Made by a program: the position numbers and the translations under genes
The notes under the pieces: model-generated
Database searches by the model: none
The model's input: only the letters and a program-made list of their open reading frames with translations
What the model was told of the DNA's origin: nothing
Source of the DNA: Vulcaniibacterium tengchongense
GTDB lineage: Bacteria; Pseudomonadota; Gammaproteobacteria; Xanthomonadales; Xanthomonadaceae
DNA: 64,000 bases
NCBI RefSeq assembly: GCF_003814555.1
Contig: NZ_RKQN01000002.1
Coordinates: forward strand, 372,001-436,000
Direction of reading: 5' to 3'
In this document: positions 42,842-52,620 of the stretch, piece after piece
How positions within the stretch are numbered: position 1 is the first letter of the stretch
How the letters are laid out: the number at the start of each line of letters is the position of its first letter

Positions 42842-44512
42842 TCACCGGCAGCCCGCGGCGGCGTCGCTCGGCACCAGCGTCCAGCCGCGCCGGTTGGCGC
42901 TGCCCAGGTGCAGGGTCTTGCGCGGATCGATGCAGGCGGCCAGGGCCACGTCCTGCACCAGCAGCCAGCGCCGCGCGGGAGCCTGCCGCTGCCAGGCCAG
43001 GCCGCGCCGCATCTGTTCGCCGAACCCGACCTTGAAGCCGAACGTCGCCGCGGGGCGGTCGGCCATCAGCAGGTTCTGCTCCTTCCACGCGACCAGGCCC
43101 AGCTCCGCGTCCGGGCCGATGCGGCGGCCGACCTCGCGCATCAACCCGCGCGCGGACGAGGCGTCGTTGAGCAGCGGGCCGGCCACCAGGCCGAACAGCA
43201 CCCACAAGCCGGCCAGCGCCGCCAGCATCGCCGGCACCGCCCGGCGCACGCCGCCCCACAGCGCGCAGGCCACGCCCCAGGCGCCGATCGCCGCCAGCAT
43301 CGCGGCGACGCCGCGCGCGTCCGCGTCCATGCCGCGCTCGGCGAGGAAGCGCCGCTCGAATCCGGGGTCGCCGAACCAGGCGGCCGCGCCGGCCAGCAGC
43401 AGCCCGCCGAACAGCAGCGCGGTGAACGCCAGCGCCGCGGCGCGCGCGCGCGGCCGGCGCACGATGCCCGGCAGCAGCGGCGCCAGCGCCAGGCACACCA
43501 TCGGCAGCGCCGGCAGGATGTACATGTCGCGCTTGCCGTCGGGAATGGTGAAGAACACCAGCACCAGCCCCCACCACGCCAGCGGCAGCAGGTAGCGCGC
43601 GTCGCGCCGGCGCAGGCGGCGGCGCCAGGCGGGAATCGCCCAAGGCAGCGCCAGCGCCGCCGGCAGCCACATCGTCAGCATGACCTCGAGGAAGTACCAC
43701 GGCGGCTGGTGGTGGTCCCACGACGTGCCGTAACGCTTGGCGGTCTGGCGCAGCAGGATGTCGTCGACGTAGGCGCGGTATTCGGGCGCGGCGTTGCCGG
43801 ACACGGCGACCAGCATCGGCACCAGCCACACGCAGGCGGCCAGCACGAACGCGAGCGGACCGAGCCAGAACTTCGGGTCCTTGGCATGCACCTTGACGTC
43901 CCAGCCGCGCAGCGAGGCGATGCCGGCGGGGACCAGCACCAGCAGCGCGATCGCGCCGACGCCCTTGCTGATCGTACCCAGCGCCGCGGCGGCCCAGCCC
44001 AGCATCCACAGCGGCCAATGCGGGCCGCGATTGCGCCGCACCTGCAGCACGTGGCGCAGCAGGCCGTAGTTGGCCAGGGTGATCCAGAACACCACCAGCG
44101 GATCGATCTGCGCCTTCTTCGCCTGCCAGGTGAACTGCAGCGCGAACAGCAGCGCATAGCCGGCGTACAGGCCGACCCGCCGCGTCCACAGGCGCCGGCC
44201 GAGGTCGACCACGCACCACAGCGTGCCCAGCGCTGCCAGCAGCGACGGCAGCAGGAAGGCGATGCGCCAGTGGCCGAACAGCAGGTAGGCCAGCCCCTGC
44301 AGCCACATGAACAACGGCGGCTTGTCCGAGTACAGCTCGTTGCCGCGGTGCGGGAACAGCCAGTCGCCGCTCTCGACCATCTGCCTGGCGACCAGGGCGA
44401 AGCGCGGCTCGTCGGCGGGCCAGGGGTCGCGCAGCCCGAGGCCGGCGCCCAGCACCAGCACGGCGACGATCCAGAACAGCCAGGTCTCGCGGGAACGGGC
44501 GGTCTTGAGCAT
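42842..44512 (-). CDS. GT39-type (ArnT-like) membrane glycosyltransferase
   Basis: A 556-residue integral membrane protein with about 12 helices that should move a sugar from an undecaprenyl-phosphate donor to an envelope acceptor. The first periplasmic loop carries the family motif RDPWPADEPRFALVARQMVE with the catalytic Asp-Glu, then SGDWLFPHRGNELYSDKPPL. Later blocks are KAQIDPLVVFWITLANYGLL and FFTIPDGKRDMYILPALPMV. The ATG at 44512 directly precedes the first helix. ArnT adds aminoarabinose to lipid A, but no arn genes are present, so the sugar is uncertain. Confidence 0.82.
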   Translation of the reverse strand: MLKTARSRETWLFWIVAVLVLGAGLGLRDPWPADEPRFALVARQMVESGDWLFPHRGNELYSDKPPLFMWLQGLAYLLFGHWRIAFLLPSLLAALGTLWCVVDLGRRLWTRRVGLYAGYALLFALQFTWQAKKAQIDPLVVFWITLANYGLLRHVLQVRRNRGPHWPLWMLGWAAAALGTISKGVGAIALLVLVPAGIASLRGWDVKVHAKDPKFWLGPLAFVLAACVWLVPMLVAVSGNAAPEYRAYVDDILLRQTAKRYGTSWDHHQPPWYFLEVMLTMWLPAALALPWAIPAWRRRLRRRDARYLLPLAWWGLVLVFFTIPDGKRDMYILPALPMVCLALAPLLPGIVRRPRARAAALAFTALLFGGLLLAGAAAWFGDPGFERRFLAERGMDADARGVAAMLAAIGAWGVACALWGGVRRAVPAMLAALAGLWVLFGLVAGPLLNDASSARGLMREVGRRIGPDAELGLVAWKEQNLLMADRPAATFGFKVGFGEQMRRGLAWQRQAPARRWLLVQDVALAACIDPRKTLHLGSANRRGWTLVPSDAAAGCR

Positions 44513-44543
44513 GCGCGGATGATACCGGGCCGGCCGGCGCGTC

Positions 44544-44603
44544 CAGGAACGAAGAACGAGGAACGAACGCGCGCCGCGCGAGCTGCTCGTTCCCCGTCGC
44601 GCC
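44544..44603. repeat. Low-complexity interspersed repeat (GGAACGAACGCG type)
   Basis: CAGGAACGAAGAACGAGGAA followed by CGAACGCGCGCC, then the inverted CTGCTCGTTCCCC, fills the gap between rsmB and the GT39 gene. CGAGGAACGA and TCGTTCC can pair. It shares GGAACGAACGCGCG with the complement of 35291-35330 and the CGAGGAACG word with 20821-20960. No gene or promoter is seen in it. Confidence 0.6.
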
Positions 44604-45995
44604 CTACCCGCTCCCGCCGCTCTTGCGCAGGCGCGCATAGAAGAACCCGTCGCCGCCGTGCTCGCCGGGCAGGCGCTGGCGGCCGGCGCCGCTGACGCGG
44701 CCGAAGCGCGCGTCCAGCGGCTCGGCGCGCGCGTCCGGGGTGCGCGCGAGGAAGGCGGCGATCTGCGCCGCGTTCTCGGCCTCGAGGATCGAACAGGTCG
44801 CGTACAGCAGCACGCCGCCGGGCGCGAGCGTGCGCCAGCAGCCGTCGAGCAGGCGCGCCTGGGCCGCGACCAGCGCGTCGAGGTCGGCGGCGCGCCGATG
44901 CCGCAGCACGTCGGGCTGGCGGCGGATCACGCCGGTGGCGGAGCACGGCGCGTCCAGCAATACCGCGTCGAACGGCGCGCCGTCCCACCACGCGCCCGGA
45001 TCGGCGGCATCGGCCGCGCGCAAGGTCGCGCCGTCCAGGCGCAGGCGCGCGAGCGTGGCGCGCACCCGCTCCAGGCGGACGGGGTCGACGTCGAGCGCAA
45101 GCAGGCGCAGGCCCGGGTCGCGTTCGAGCAGGTGCGCGGCCTTGCCGCCGGGCGCGGCGCAGGCGTCGAGCACGCGCGCGCCCGGCGCGGGCGCGAGCGC
45201 CTCGGCGACCAGCTGCGCCGAGGCGTCCTGCACCGACGCCGCGCCGGCGTCGAACTCCGGCAGCGCCGCCACCGGCACCGTCGCGTCCAGGCGCAACCCG
45301 TCGGGCAGCGCGGGATCGATCGCGGCCTCGATGCCGGCCTCGCGCAGGCGCTCGCGATAGGCATCGCGCGTGCCGCGGCGGCGGTTGACGCGCAACCACA
45401 GCGGCGGCTCGGTGGCGCTGGCGGCGAGGATCGCCGGCAGGTCCCGCGGCCAGTCCGCGGCCAGGCGCTCGCGCAACCAGGCCGGCCAGTGCGCGGCCGG
45501 ATCGCCGGCCGGCACGCCCTCGCGCTGGGCGCGGCGCAGCAACGCGTTGACCAGCCCGGCCTGGTGCGCGCGGCCGAGCCCGCGCGCCGCTTCGACCGTG
45601 GCGGCGAGCGCCGCGTGCGCCGGCAGCCGCAGCGGATCGAGCTGGGCGAGCCCGGCGTACAGCAGCGCCTTCAGCTCGCCGTCGCGACGCGGCAGCGGGC
45701 GCGGCATCCACGCGCCGACCGCGGCCTCGTAGCGCGAAGGCGCACGCAGCACGGCGAAGCAGATCGCCTCGACCAGGGCGCGGTCGCGCGGATCGCCGAG
45801 CGCCGGCAGCGCTGCGGCGAGTTCCGTCTTCAGCGAGCGGCCGCGATGCAGCACCGCGTCGAGCACGCGCGCGGCGGCGGCGCGTGGCGCGGCGCCGCTG
45901 CCCGCCCGCCCGCCGCGACGCGACGGCGCCCGCGCCCCGGCGTGGCGCGCGCGCGGCGGGGCGTGGCGTTCGGAGGGCGGCTTATCGTCGGTCAC
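44604..45995 (-). CDS. rsmB: 16S rRNA (cytosine-967-C5)-methyltransferase
   Basis: A 463-residue SAM-dependent RNA methyltransferase. A basic, disordered start is followed by an NusB-like domain (residues ~35-165: [20 protein letters not shown], and [19 protein letters not shown]). The Rossmann catalytic domain has [19 protein letters not shown] for [20 protein letters not shown] with the general-acid Cys, and [13 protein letters not shown] with the nucleophile Cys. This two-Cys layout is typical of RsmB. It is the third gene in the minus-strand order def-fmt-rsmB, 92 bases after fmt. The N-terminal Arg/Ala extension of ~35 residues is longer than usual. Confidence 0.93.
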   Translation of the reverse strand: MTDDKPPSERHAPPRARHAGARAPSRRGGRAGSGAAPRAAAARVLDAVLHRGRSLKTELAAALPALGDPRDRALVEAICFAVLRAPSRYEAAVGAWMPRPLPRRDGELKALLYAGLAQLDPLRLPAHAALAATVEAARGLGRAHQAGLVNALLRRAQREGVPAGDPAAHWPAWLRERLAADWPRDLPAILAASATEPPLWLRVNRRRGTRDAYRERLREAGIEAAIDPALPDGLRLDATVPVAALPEFDAGAASVQDASAQLVAEALAPAPGARVLDACAAPGGKAAHLLERDPGLRLLALDVDPVRLERVRATLARLRLDGATLRAADAADPGAWWDGAPFDAVLLDAPCSATGVIRRQPDVLRHRRAADLDALVAAQARLLDGCWRTLAPGGVLLYATCSILEAENAAQIAAFLARTPDARAEPLDARFGRVSGAGRQRLPGEHGGDGFFYARLRKSGGSG

Positions 45996-46087
45996 GGGCT
46001 CGGCGAGTCATCGGCAGGAACATCGGGGACGGCGAAGGCGCACGATGCCGCGCCGCGCGTGCGACCGGCGGCGGCGAACGGACGGCG

Positions 46088-47011
46088 CTATGCCTGCGCC
46101 AGCAGATCGCGCCGCGCGTTGAGGTAGTCGGCGGCGGTGATCGCCTTGCCGCCCTCGCGCTGCAGCACGCGGATGCGCAGCGTGCCTTCGCCGCAGGCCA
46201 CGTCGAGGCCGTCGCGGCCGGCGCGCAGCAGGGTGCCGGGCGCCGCGCCGTGGGCCTCGTCGCGCGCAACCGCGCCGTGCAGGCGCAGGCGCTCGCCGGC
46301 GACCACCGCCTCGGCCATCGGCCACGGGTTGAACGCGCGCACCTGGTTCGCCAGCACGCGGGCCGGCCGGGTCCAGTCGAGCTTCGCCTCGGCCTTGTCG
46401 AGCTTGTGCGCGTAGGTCACGCCCGCCTCCGGCTGCGGCTGCGGCACCGGGCGGATGCCGGCGCGCAGCAGGCCGAGGCCGTCGCCGAGCACCTGCGCGC
46501 CGAGCTCGGCCAGGCGGTCGTGCAGCTGGCCGCCGGTCTCGTGCTCGCCGATCGGCGTCGCCCGCGACAGCAGCACCGGCCCGGTGTCCAGGCCCTTCTC
46601 CATCTGCATCAGGCACACGCCGGTCTCGGCGTCGCCGGCCTCGATCGCGCGCTGGATCGGCGCCGCGCCGCGCCAGCGCGGCAGCAGCGAGGCGTGCACG
46701 TTCCAGCAACCGTGGGTCGGAATCTCCAGCACCGCCTGCGGCAGGATCAGGCCATAGGCCACCACGATCATCAGGTCCGGCCGCAGCGCGCGCAGCGCGG
46801 CCCGCGATTCGGCCTTGCGCAGGCTCTCCGGCTGCAGCACCGGGATGCCGCGCAGCAGCGCCTCGCGCTTGACCGGCGAGGGCGTCAGCGCGCGGCCGCG
46901 CCCGGCCGGGCGGTCGGGCTGGGTGTAGACGGCGACGACCTCGCCGCGCTGCGCGGCGGCGCGCAGGCTGGGCACGGCGAAGTCGGGCGTACCGGCGAAA
47001 ACGAGGCGCAT
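46088..47011 (-). CDS. fmt: Methionyl-tRNA formyltransferase
   Basis: A 307-residue enzyme that formylates initiator Met-tRNA. The N-terminal formyltransferase domain begins [18 protein letters not shown] and holds the catalytic N-H-D set around [20 protein letters not shown] and [13 protein letters not shown]. The C-terminal OB-like domain starts near [20 protein letters not shown] and has FNPWPMAEA. Length is normal. The start at 47011 is set by the MRLVFAGTP motif. It follows def with a 126-base gap and precedes rsmB. Confidence 0.96.
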   Translation of the reverse strand: MRLVFAGTPDFAVPSLRAAAQRGEVVAVYTQPDRPAGRGRALTPSPVKREALLRGIPVLQPESLRKAESRAALRALRPDLMIVVAYGLILPQAVLEIPTHGCWNVHASLLPRWRGAAPIQRAIEAGDAETGVCLMQMEKGLDTGPVLLSRATPIGEHETGGQLHDRLAELGAQVLGDGLGLLRAGIRPVPQPQPEAGVTYAHKLDKAEAKLDWTRPARVLANQVRAFNPWPMAEAVVAGERLRLHGAVARDEAHGAAPGTLLRAGRDGLDVACGEGTLRIRVLQREGGKAITAADYLNARRDLLAQA

Positions 47012-47137
47012 GCGGACGAGACTCGAAGAACGGGGATGTCGGCGCAGCCATCGCGCGAGGGGGCCACCGCGCCGCCGGCCCCGCCGCGGCGCCGCTCGCC
47101 CCGCCCGGGACCACCGCGCCACACGGCGCGGCGCGCG

Positions 47138-47653
47138 TCAGGCCGCGGCCTGGCGCCGCTGCTTGGCCAGCTTCTTGCGCACCATCTCGCGCTTGAGCGG
47201 CGAGAGGTAGTCGACGAACAGCTTGCCGGCGAGATGGTCCATCTCGTGCTGGATGCACACCGCGAGCAGGCCGTCGGCCCGCAGTTCCTGCGGCCGGGCC
47301 TCGCGGTCGAGGTAGCGCACGGTGATGCGGTCGGCGCGGGTCACGTCGGCGAAGATGCCGGGCACCGACAGGCATCCTTCCTGGCAGACCTGCTCGCCCT
47401 CGCGGGCGACGATCTCCGGGTTGATGAACACCAGCGGCTGGTTCTTCTCCTCGCTGACGTCGATCACCATGAAGCGCTGGTGCACGTCGACCTGGCTGGC
47501 GGCCAGGCCGATGCCCGGCGCCGCGTACATGGTCTCGAACATGTCGTCGAGCAGGCGCTGGAATCCGGGCGTGGGCACGCGCGCGGGATCGACCGGCGCG
47601 GCGACGGTGCGCAGGCGCGGATCGGGGAATTCGAGGATGGGGAGCAGGGCCAT
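47138..47653 (-). CDS. def: Peptide deformylase
   Basis: A 171-residue metalloenzyme that removes the N-formyl group from new proteins. All three motifs are present: GIGLAASQ (residues 47-54), EGCLSVP with metal ligand Cys94, and QHEMDHLAG with ligands His136 and His140 and catalytic Glu137. The ATG at 47653 gives the usual start [14 protein letters not shown]. It is divergent from the LysM gene and leads the def-fmt-rsmB set. Confidence 0.97.
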   Translation of the reverse strand: MALLPILEFPDPRLRTVAAPVDPARVPTPGFQRLLDDMFETMYAAPGIGLAASQVDVHQRFMVIDVSEEKNQPLVFINPEIVAREGEQVCQEGCLSVPGIFADVTRADRITVRYLDREARPQELRADGLLAVCIQHEMDHLAGKLFVDYLSPLKREMVRKKLAKQRRQAAA

Positions 47654-47729
47654 GGCGTTGGAAATGGGGGCGTGCGTCACAACCGCAACGTGCCGGTGGA
47701 TTGTAACCCCGTTTACCCCCGGCATTCGC

Positions 47730-47760
47730 TTGCAACCCCGCGCTTTTTCTGGGCTATAGT
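47730..47760 (+). promoter_or_regulatory. Candidate promoter of the LysM gene
   Basis: TTGCAA (47730-47735) and TATAGT (47755-47760) lie upstream of the LysM ATG (47832) in a locally AT-rich stretch (CTTTTTCTGGGCTATAGTG). The spacing is 19 bases, longer than the ideal 17, so the -35 is less certain than the -10. The leader would be about 65 bases. Confidence 0.5.
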
Positions 47761-47831
47761 GCCGCGCGGGGCCCGCCGTTCAGCGGCGCGGCGGAGCTGC
47801 GGAAGCAGCGCAGTAAGGGGAATCCGGGCAG

Positions 47832-48989
47832 ATGGCCACCATGCTTAAACCGTTGCGCACGGTGCTGACCGCGGCGCTGTTCACGATCGCCACCTACGGC
47901 ATCGCCGCCGAGCTGCGCGGCGACCATCCCGATACCTACGTGGTCAAGCGCGGCGACACCCTGTGGGACATCGCCGGGCGCTTCCTGAAGAAGCCCTGGC
48001 TGTGGCCGGAGATCTGGCAGGCCAACCCGCAGGTCAAGAACCCGCACCTGATCTATCCGGGCGACGTGCTGTCGCTGGCCTACCTGGATCGCGTGGCGGT
48101 GCAGGAGGGCCCGCGCGAGGAAGCGCCGATCACCGGCATCCCGCTGGCGGAGGTCGAGGCCTTCCTCAAGGACCTGCGCGTGGTCGACAGCTTCGAGCAC
48201 CTGCCCTACGTGGTCGGCCTGGAGGAGGACCGGCTGCGCAGCAGCCTGAACCAAGTCGCCTACGTGAAGGGCCTGGCCGACGCCCAGCCCGGCCAGCGCT
48301 ACCTGGTGGTGCGGCCGGGCGCGCGCTACGTCGGCCTCGACCCCAAGCGCTGCTGCGGCAACGCCAACCGCCGCGCGGACGACCTCGACTTCCGCGGCCG
48401 CCGCAACATCGGCACCGAGCAGATGTGGAACTACCAGCTGCCGCCCGGCGGTGGCGAGTTCCTCGGCTACGAGCTGATGAAGCTCACCACCGCCACCGTC
48501 AGCCGCGGCCAGGCCGGCGACGCCGAGGCCGCGACCGTGGTGATCGACGTGTCCGGGCGCGAGGTCCGGGTCGGCGACCGCCTGATCCCGGTCGAGGCCC
48601 AGCCCTACGACCTGCAGTTCTTCCCGCATCCGCCCAGGCAGGAACTGCCGGCCAGGCGCGCGCACGTGCTCGCGGTCGCCGACACCCTGACCACCGGCGG
48701 CCCGCGCGACGTGGTCGCGCTGTCGGTCGGCGCCCGCGACGGCATCGACAACGGCACCGTGCTCTCGACCTGGCGCGTCGGCAGCACCGAGGCCGACCGC
48801 GTCCGCGTCGGCCTGGATCGCAGCCCCGACCTGGTCGGCCGCGGCAGCAAGGTCAAGCTGCCGGACGAATTCGCCGGCCATGCGATGGTGTTCCGCACCT
48901 TCGACAAGGTCAGCTACGCGCTGGTGATGGACAGCGTGCGCCCGACCCGGATCGGCTACGCGCTCAAGCACCCCGACGCGACCCACTGA
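47832..48989 (+). CDS. Exported LysM-domain protein
   Basis: A 385-residue protein with a signal peptide (LKPLRTVLTAALFTIATYGI), then a LysM domain (residues ~33-80: DTYVVKRGDTLWDIAGRFLK, with LWPEIWQANPQVKNPHLIYP), which binds peptidoglycan. The rest (~300 residues) is conserved in the family but unnamed: VDSFEHLPYVVGLEEDRLRS, then GQRYLVVRPGARYV and a late KVSYALVMDSVRPTRIGYAL. It usually lies upstream of dprA and opposite def, as here. ATG at 47832 or 47841 are both possible. A role at the cell wall is inferred. Confidence 0.9.
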   Translation: MATMLKPLRTVLTAALFTIATYGIAAELRGDHPDTYVVKRGDTLWDIAGRFLKKPWLWPEIWQANPQVKNPHLIYPGDVLSLAYLDRVAVQEGPREEAPITGIPLAEVEAFLKDLRVVDSFEHLPYVVGLEEDRLRSSLNQVAYVKGLADAQPGQRYLVVRPGARYVGLDPKRCCGNANRRADDLDFRGRRNIGTEQMWNYQLPPGGGEFLGYELMKLTTATVSRGQAGDAEAATVVIDVSGREVRVGDRLIPVEAQPYDLQFFPHPPRQELPARRAHVLAVADTLTTGGPRDVVALSVGARDGIDNGTVLSTWRVGSTEADRVRVGLDRSPDLVGRGSKVKLPDEFAGHAMVFRTFDKVSYALVMDSVRPTRIGYALKHPDATH

Positions 48990-49389
48990 CGCGGCCGCGG
49001 CGCTTCGCCGCGAACCGGCGCGCGGGACGAGAGGGCGGCCACGGCCGCCCTCGGCGCATGCGGCGCGACGCGCCGCGACCGGGCGTGGCGCGATCGGGCC
49101 ACGGTGGATCGCGCATCCGCGCGTGCGCCCATCGGGCCGAACCTGAGACGGTCCTTTCCGCTCCGGCATCCGCGCCGTTCCGCAACGCTCGGCGCGGACA
49201 CGCGCGCCCGGGCAGGGCAAGACCGCCCGCGCCCGGCACCCGGGCCGACCGGGGTTCCGGACGACGCAACGGGTCGTCTCCACGCCGATCCGCGGAGCCC
49301 TGGCCGGGGTCCCGCCTGCGGCGTTTTCCTACCCGATGCCGCGGCGCCCGCCGAGCGCGCGCCCGCGCCGGCCGACGCAGACTGGGGCG
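48990..49389. other. Intergenic stretch with one strong hairpin and no supported gene
   Basis: The 400 bases between the LysM gene and dprA contain a perfect hairpin, GAGGGCGGCC (49031-49040) with GGCCGCCCTC (49043-49052), 41 bases after the LysM stop. It lacks a T-run, so it is a possible 3' structure at best. Open frames here are Arg/Pro-rich and match no family. No clear promoter for dprA was found. Confidence 0.5.
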
Positions 49390-50529
49390 ATGCGCTGCGA
49401 CGACGACATCGACGCCCTGCTGCGCCTGGCCCTCGCCGGCGGGCCGGCCGCGCCGCGCCGCGGGCTGCTGGAGCGGTTCGCCAGCGCCGCGGCGGCCTGC
49501 CGCGCCGGTCCCGATGCCTGGCGCATCGCCGGCCTGGACGCCGACCAGGCACAAGCCCTGCGGCAGCCGGACCGCGCCGCGCTGGCGCGGGCGCGGGCCT
49601 GGCTCGCCGCGCCCGGCCGCCACCTGCTCGGCTGGCACGATCCGGACTATCCGCCGCAGCTGCGGCGCACCCCGAATCCGCCGCCGGCGCTGTTCGTCGC
49701 CGGCGAGCCGGCGCGGCTGTGGCACCCCGGTATCGCCGTGGTCGGCAGCCGCGCGCCGACCCCCGGCGGGCGCGAGCACGCGCGCGAGTTCGCCCACGCC
49801 TTCGCCGCGTCCGGGCTGGCGGTGGTCAGCGGCCTCGCCGCCGGCATCGACACCGCCGCGCACGAAGGCGCGCTCGAGGCCGGCGGCCTCACCGTGGCCG
49901 TGCTCGGCACCGGCCCCGATGTGGCTTACCCGCGCGCCAACGCCGGCCTGCTCGAACGCATCGCGGCCTCCGGCGTGGTGGTCAGCGAGCACCCGCCCGG
50001 CACCGGCCCGCACCGCGGGCACTTCCCCAGCCGCAACCGCATCCTCGCCGGGCTGGCGCTGGGCACGGTGGTGGTCGAGGCGGCGCTGCGCTCCGGCGCG
50101 CTGATCACCGCGCGCCTGGCCGCCGAGGCCGGGCGCGAGGTGTTCGCGCTGCCCGGCTCGATCCGCAATCCGCTCGCGCGCGGCTGCCACCGCCTGATCC
50201 GCGACGGCGCGGCGCTGATCGAAGGCCCGGGCGAGGCGATCGACGCGCTCGCCGCGCAAGCGGCGGAGCTGGCCACGGACTTGCGTGCGCGCCTGTGCGC
50301 CCCCATTTCGCCTTCACAGGGGAACGACGCGGCGCCCGCAGCGGACCCGCCGCCGGCGGACCCCGACCACCAGACCTTGTGGAACGCGCTCGGCCACGAC
50401 CCGACAGGTATGGACGAGCTGGTCGCGCGCACCGGATTGACGGCCGCGGCGGTGTCCTCCATGCTGCTGCTCATGGAGCTTGAAGGCCGCGTGGCCTCGC
50501 GGCACGGCCGCTACTTCCGCAGCCGTTGA
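49390..50529 (+). CDS. dprA: DNA-processing protein DprA (Smf)
   Basis: A 379-residue protein that loads RecA onto incoming single-stranded DNA in transformation. An N-terminal SAM-like region precedes the Rossmann core (residues ~95-295) with [71 protein letters not shown] and [20 protein letters not shown]. The C-terminal winged-helix DML1-like domain is at [23 protein letters not shown] at 49390 was chosen because residues before it have no similarity. It is followed by smg and topA, the usual smf-smg-topA order. Confidence 0.95.
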   Translation: MRCDDDIDALLRLALAGGPAAPRRGLLERFASAAAACRAGPDAWRIAGLDADQAQALRQPDRAALARARAWLAAPGRHLLGWHDPDYPPQLRRTPNPPPALFVAGEPARLWHPGIAVVGSRAPTPGGREHAREFAHAFAASGLAVVSGLAAGIDTAAHEGALEAGGLTVAVLGTGPDVAYPRANAGLLERIAASGVVVSEHPPGTGPHRGHFPSRNRILAGLALGTVVVEAALRSGALITARLAAEAGREVFALPGSIRNPLARGCHRLIRDGAALIEGPGEAIDALAAQAAELATDLRARLCAPISPSQGNDAAPAADPPPADPDHQTLWNALGHDPTGMDELVARTGLTAAAVSSMLLLMELEGRVASRHGRYFRSR

Positions 50530-50590
50530 GGCCGGGCGGTTCCGCCGCAAGTTCTGCCCACCGCGCCGCGTGCGGCGCAGGCCGAGGGAA

Positions 50591-51079
50591 ATGAAAGAGA
50601 GCATCCTGGACGTCCTGCTGTACCTGTTCGAGCACTATTTCTCCGACGATGCGGACCTGGTCCGCGACAGCGATTCGCTCCGCAGCGGCCCCCTTTTCGA
50701 CGAACTCGGCAAGGCCGGCTTCAGCCCGGCGGAAATCCACAAGGCCTTCGAATGGCTGGACGCGCTCGCCCGGCAGCGGCCGAGCACGGCCGCGCCACGC
50801 GCGAACGGGCCGGTGCGGGTGTTCTTCGGCCCGGAGCTGGACAAGCTCGATGTCGAGGCGCGCGGCTTCCTGCTGTTCCTCGAGCAGCACGGCGTGCTCG
50901 ACGCCGACCAGCGCGAACTGGTGCTCGACCGCGCCATGGCCCTGGACCAGGACCAGATCGACCTGGACGACCTGAAGTGGGTGGTGCTGATGGTGCTGTT
51001 CAACCAGCCCGGCAGCGAGGCCGCCTACGCGTGGATGGAGACGCAGATCTTCGAGGACGAGCCCGAGCCGGTGCACTGA
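50591..51079 (+). CDS. smg: DUF494 protein Smg
   Basis: A 162-residue acidic cytosolic protein of the Smg/DUF494 family, almost always encoded between dprA and topA. It begins [19 protein letters not shown] and has [37 protein letters not shown], and an acidic end ([12 protein letters not shown]). Its function is not established. The ATG at 50591 has a GAGGGA site close upstream. A strong intrinsic terminator follows 49 bases after the stop. Confidence 0.95.
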   Translation: MKESILDVLLYLFEHYFSDDADLVRDSDSLRSGPLFDELGKAGFSPAEIHKAFEWLDALARQRPSTAAPRANGPVRVFFGPELDKLDVEARGFLLFLEQHGVLDADQRELVLDRAMALDQDQIDLDDLKWVVLMVLFNQPGSEAAYAWMETQIFEDEPEPVH

Positions 51080-51127
51080 GGCGCGGCGCCGCCTGCGCCG
51101 GTACCGGAGCGATGCGAGGAGAACGGG

Positions 51128-51163
51128 AAGCGGGCGGGTCGCACCTGCCCGCTTTCGTTTTTT
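51128..51163 (+). terminator. Intrinsic terminator after smg
   Basis: AAGCGGGC (51128-51135) pairs with GCCCGCTT (51147-51154); inside, GGT and ACC extend the stem around a CGC loop. A TCG and a run of six T (51158-51163) follow. It ends the dprA-smg transcript. The remaining ~295 bases before the RDD gene contain no visible gene, only a short GC hairpin near 51235. Confidence 0.9.
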
Positions 51164-51458
51164 CCGCTCCGCCGGCGCGCGCCGAATTCGGCCTTGCGGA
51201 CGGCGGCGTCCGCATCCCCATCTAGTGTTCCCGCGCGCCGTCCGGCGCGGCGCCTTGGTCCCCTCCCCAGGAGGACCAGTCGTCCGTCGCCTGGAACGAG
51301 GATGGCGCGGAACGCGCACGTGCCGCTCGGCCGGGGCCGGGATGGCGTTTGGCACCCGAGCGCTCGGCCGGGGGATACCGCCGCGGCGCCGCCGCCGACG
51401 CGACACGGGCATGAACAGGCCCTAAGATCGCGGCGGGGATACGACAAGGGGACGCGGG

Positions 51459-52415
51459 ATGAACGACTGGTATTACCACGTGCCCGGCCAGGGCCGGGTC
51501 GGGCCGCTGCCGGCCGACGCGGTACGCGAGCGCTACCGCCGCGGCGAGATCGACCGCGACACCCTGGCCTGGCACCCGGGCGTGCGCGACTGGCAGCCGC
51601 TGGACCGCTTCTCCGAACAGCTCGAACTCGACGTCGCGCCCCTGCCGGAGGCCGCCGCGCCTGCCTTCGCCGATGCCGGGGCGCCTGCCGGCGCGCCCGC
51701 GTTCGCGCCGGCGGCCGCCGCGCCGGGCGCGGGCGGCATGGCGGCCTCGCCCTACGCGCCGCCGCAGGCCGCGCTGGCGGAGGACGCCGGCTACCACGGC
51801 GGCGGCGAGGTGGTGTACGCCGGCTTCTGGAAGCGCGCGGCGGCGCTGATGATCGACCAGGTCCTGGTCGCGATCGCCTACTACGTGATCCTGATCGTGG
51901 CGATGGTCGCGCTCGGCGCGGGCGCCGGCCTGGCCGGCCTGGGCGAAGGCGGGCTCGGCGCGGGCGCGTTCGCGCTGCTCGGCCTGGTCTACCTGCTGTA
52001 TCCGCTGCTGAGCGCGCTGTACTTCGTCGGCTTCGAGTCGTCGCCGGCCCAGGCCACGCTCGGCAAGATGGCGGTGGGCATCAAGGTGGTCGACGCGTCC
52101 GGACGGCGCCTGGGCCGGGCGCATGCGCTGGGCCGCTGGGTCTCGCACCTGCTGGGTTACTTCACGCTCTATGTCGGCTACCTGATGGCCGCGTTCACCG
52201 AACGCAAGCGCGGCCTGCACGACATGGCCGCGGGCGTGCTGGTGGTGGACCGCTGGGCCTACACCGGCCAGCCGCAGCGCCAGCGCCGTGCCTTGGGCGC
52301 GGTGACGATCGCCGTGCTGGTCCTGGGCGCGCTGCTGCTGATCGCCTACCTGGCGGTGCTGTTCGCCGTCGCCCTCCCGGCCTACCAGAGCTATCTGCAG
52401 CGCGCCGGCGCCTGA
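51459..52415 (+). CDS. GYF_2 plus RDD-family membrane protein
   Basis: A 318-residue protein. Residues 1-50 are a GYF_2 domain (DWYYHVPGQGRVGPLPADAV, then WHPGVRDWQPLDRF), a small module that binds other proteins. A Pro/Ala-rich linker follows to about residue 120. The C-terminal half is an RDD domain with three helices: YAGFWKRAAALMIDQVLVAI with the Arg-Asp pair, YLLYPLLSALYFVGFESSPA, GKMAVGIKVVDASGRRLGRA, and a final helix TIAVLVLGALLLIAYLAVLF. RDD proteins are thought to be transporters or ion antiporters; the role here is unknown. It is monocistronic between two terminator-like hairpins. Confidence 0.88.
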   Translation: MNDWYYHVPGQGRVGPLPADAVRERYRRGEIDRDTLAWHPGVRDWQPLDRFSEQLELDVAPLPEAAAPAFADAGAPAGAPAFAPAAAAPGAGGMAASPYAPPQAALAEDAGYHGGGEVVYAGFWKRAAALMIDQVLVAIAYYVILIVAMVALGAGAGLAGLGEGGLGAGAFALLGLVYLLYPLLSALYFVGFESSPAQATLGKMAVGIKVVDASGRRLGRAHALGRWVSHLLGYFTLYVGYLMAAFTERKRGLHDMAAGVLVVDRWAYTGQPQRQRRALGAVTIAVLVLGALLLIAYLAVLFAVALPAYQSYLQRAGA

Positions 52416-52531
52416 CCCCGAACCTGAACGGAACCGCATCGGCGACCCGGCCGGGCGCGACGCCGGTAGCGGCCCGCGCCGCGCCGGCTTGACAGGCGCG
52501 GCCGGCGCATGGCCTCAATAGAAAAAGAAGC

Positions 52532-52556
52532 ACGCCCGCGGCCGCCCCGCGGGCGT
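52532..52556 (-). terminator. Terminator-like hairpin upstream of topA, T-rich on the minus strand
   Basis: ACGCCCGCG (52532-52540) pairs with CGCGGGCGT (52548-52556). The A-rich AATAGAAAAAGAAGC lies on its left, so the U-tract only forms in the minus-strand direction, though no minus-strand gene ends here. In the plus direction it may still close the RDD transcript in A-tract/bidirectional fashion. Confidence 0.55.
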
Positions 52557-52620
52557 CGCCATCTCTAGCCGTCCAGTCGTTTCCCCCGGCAGGACCCGGA
52601 CCGTCCTGCGGAGTCGCCCA

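Noticed and set aside
52532-52556. A minus-strand gene ending at the hairpin upstream of topA
   Set aside because: No minus-strand frame in this region has family similarity; the topA gene itself occupies the opposite strand.
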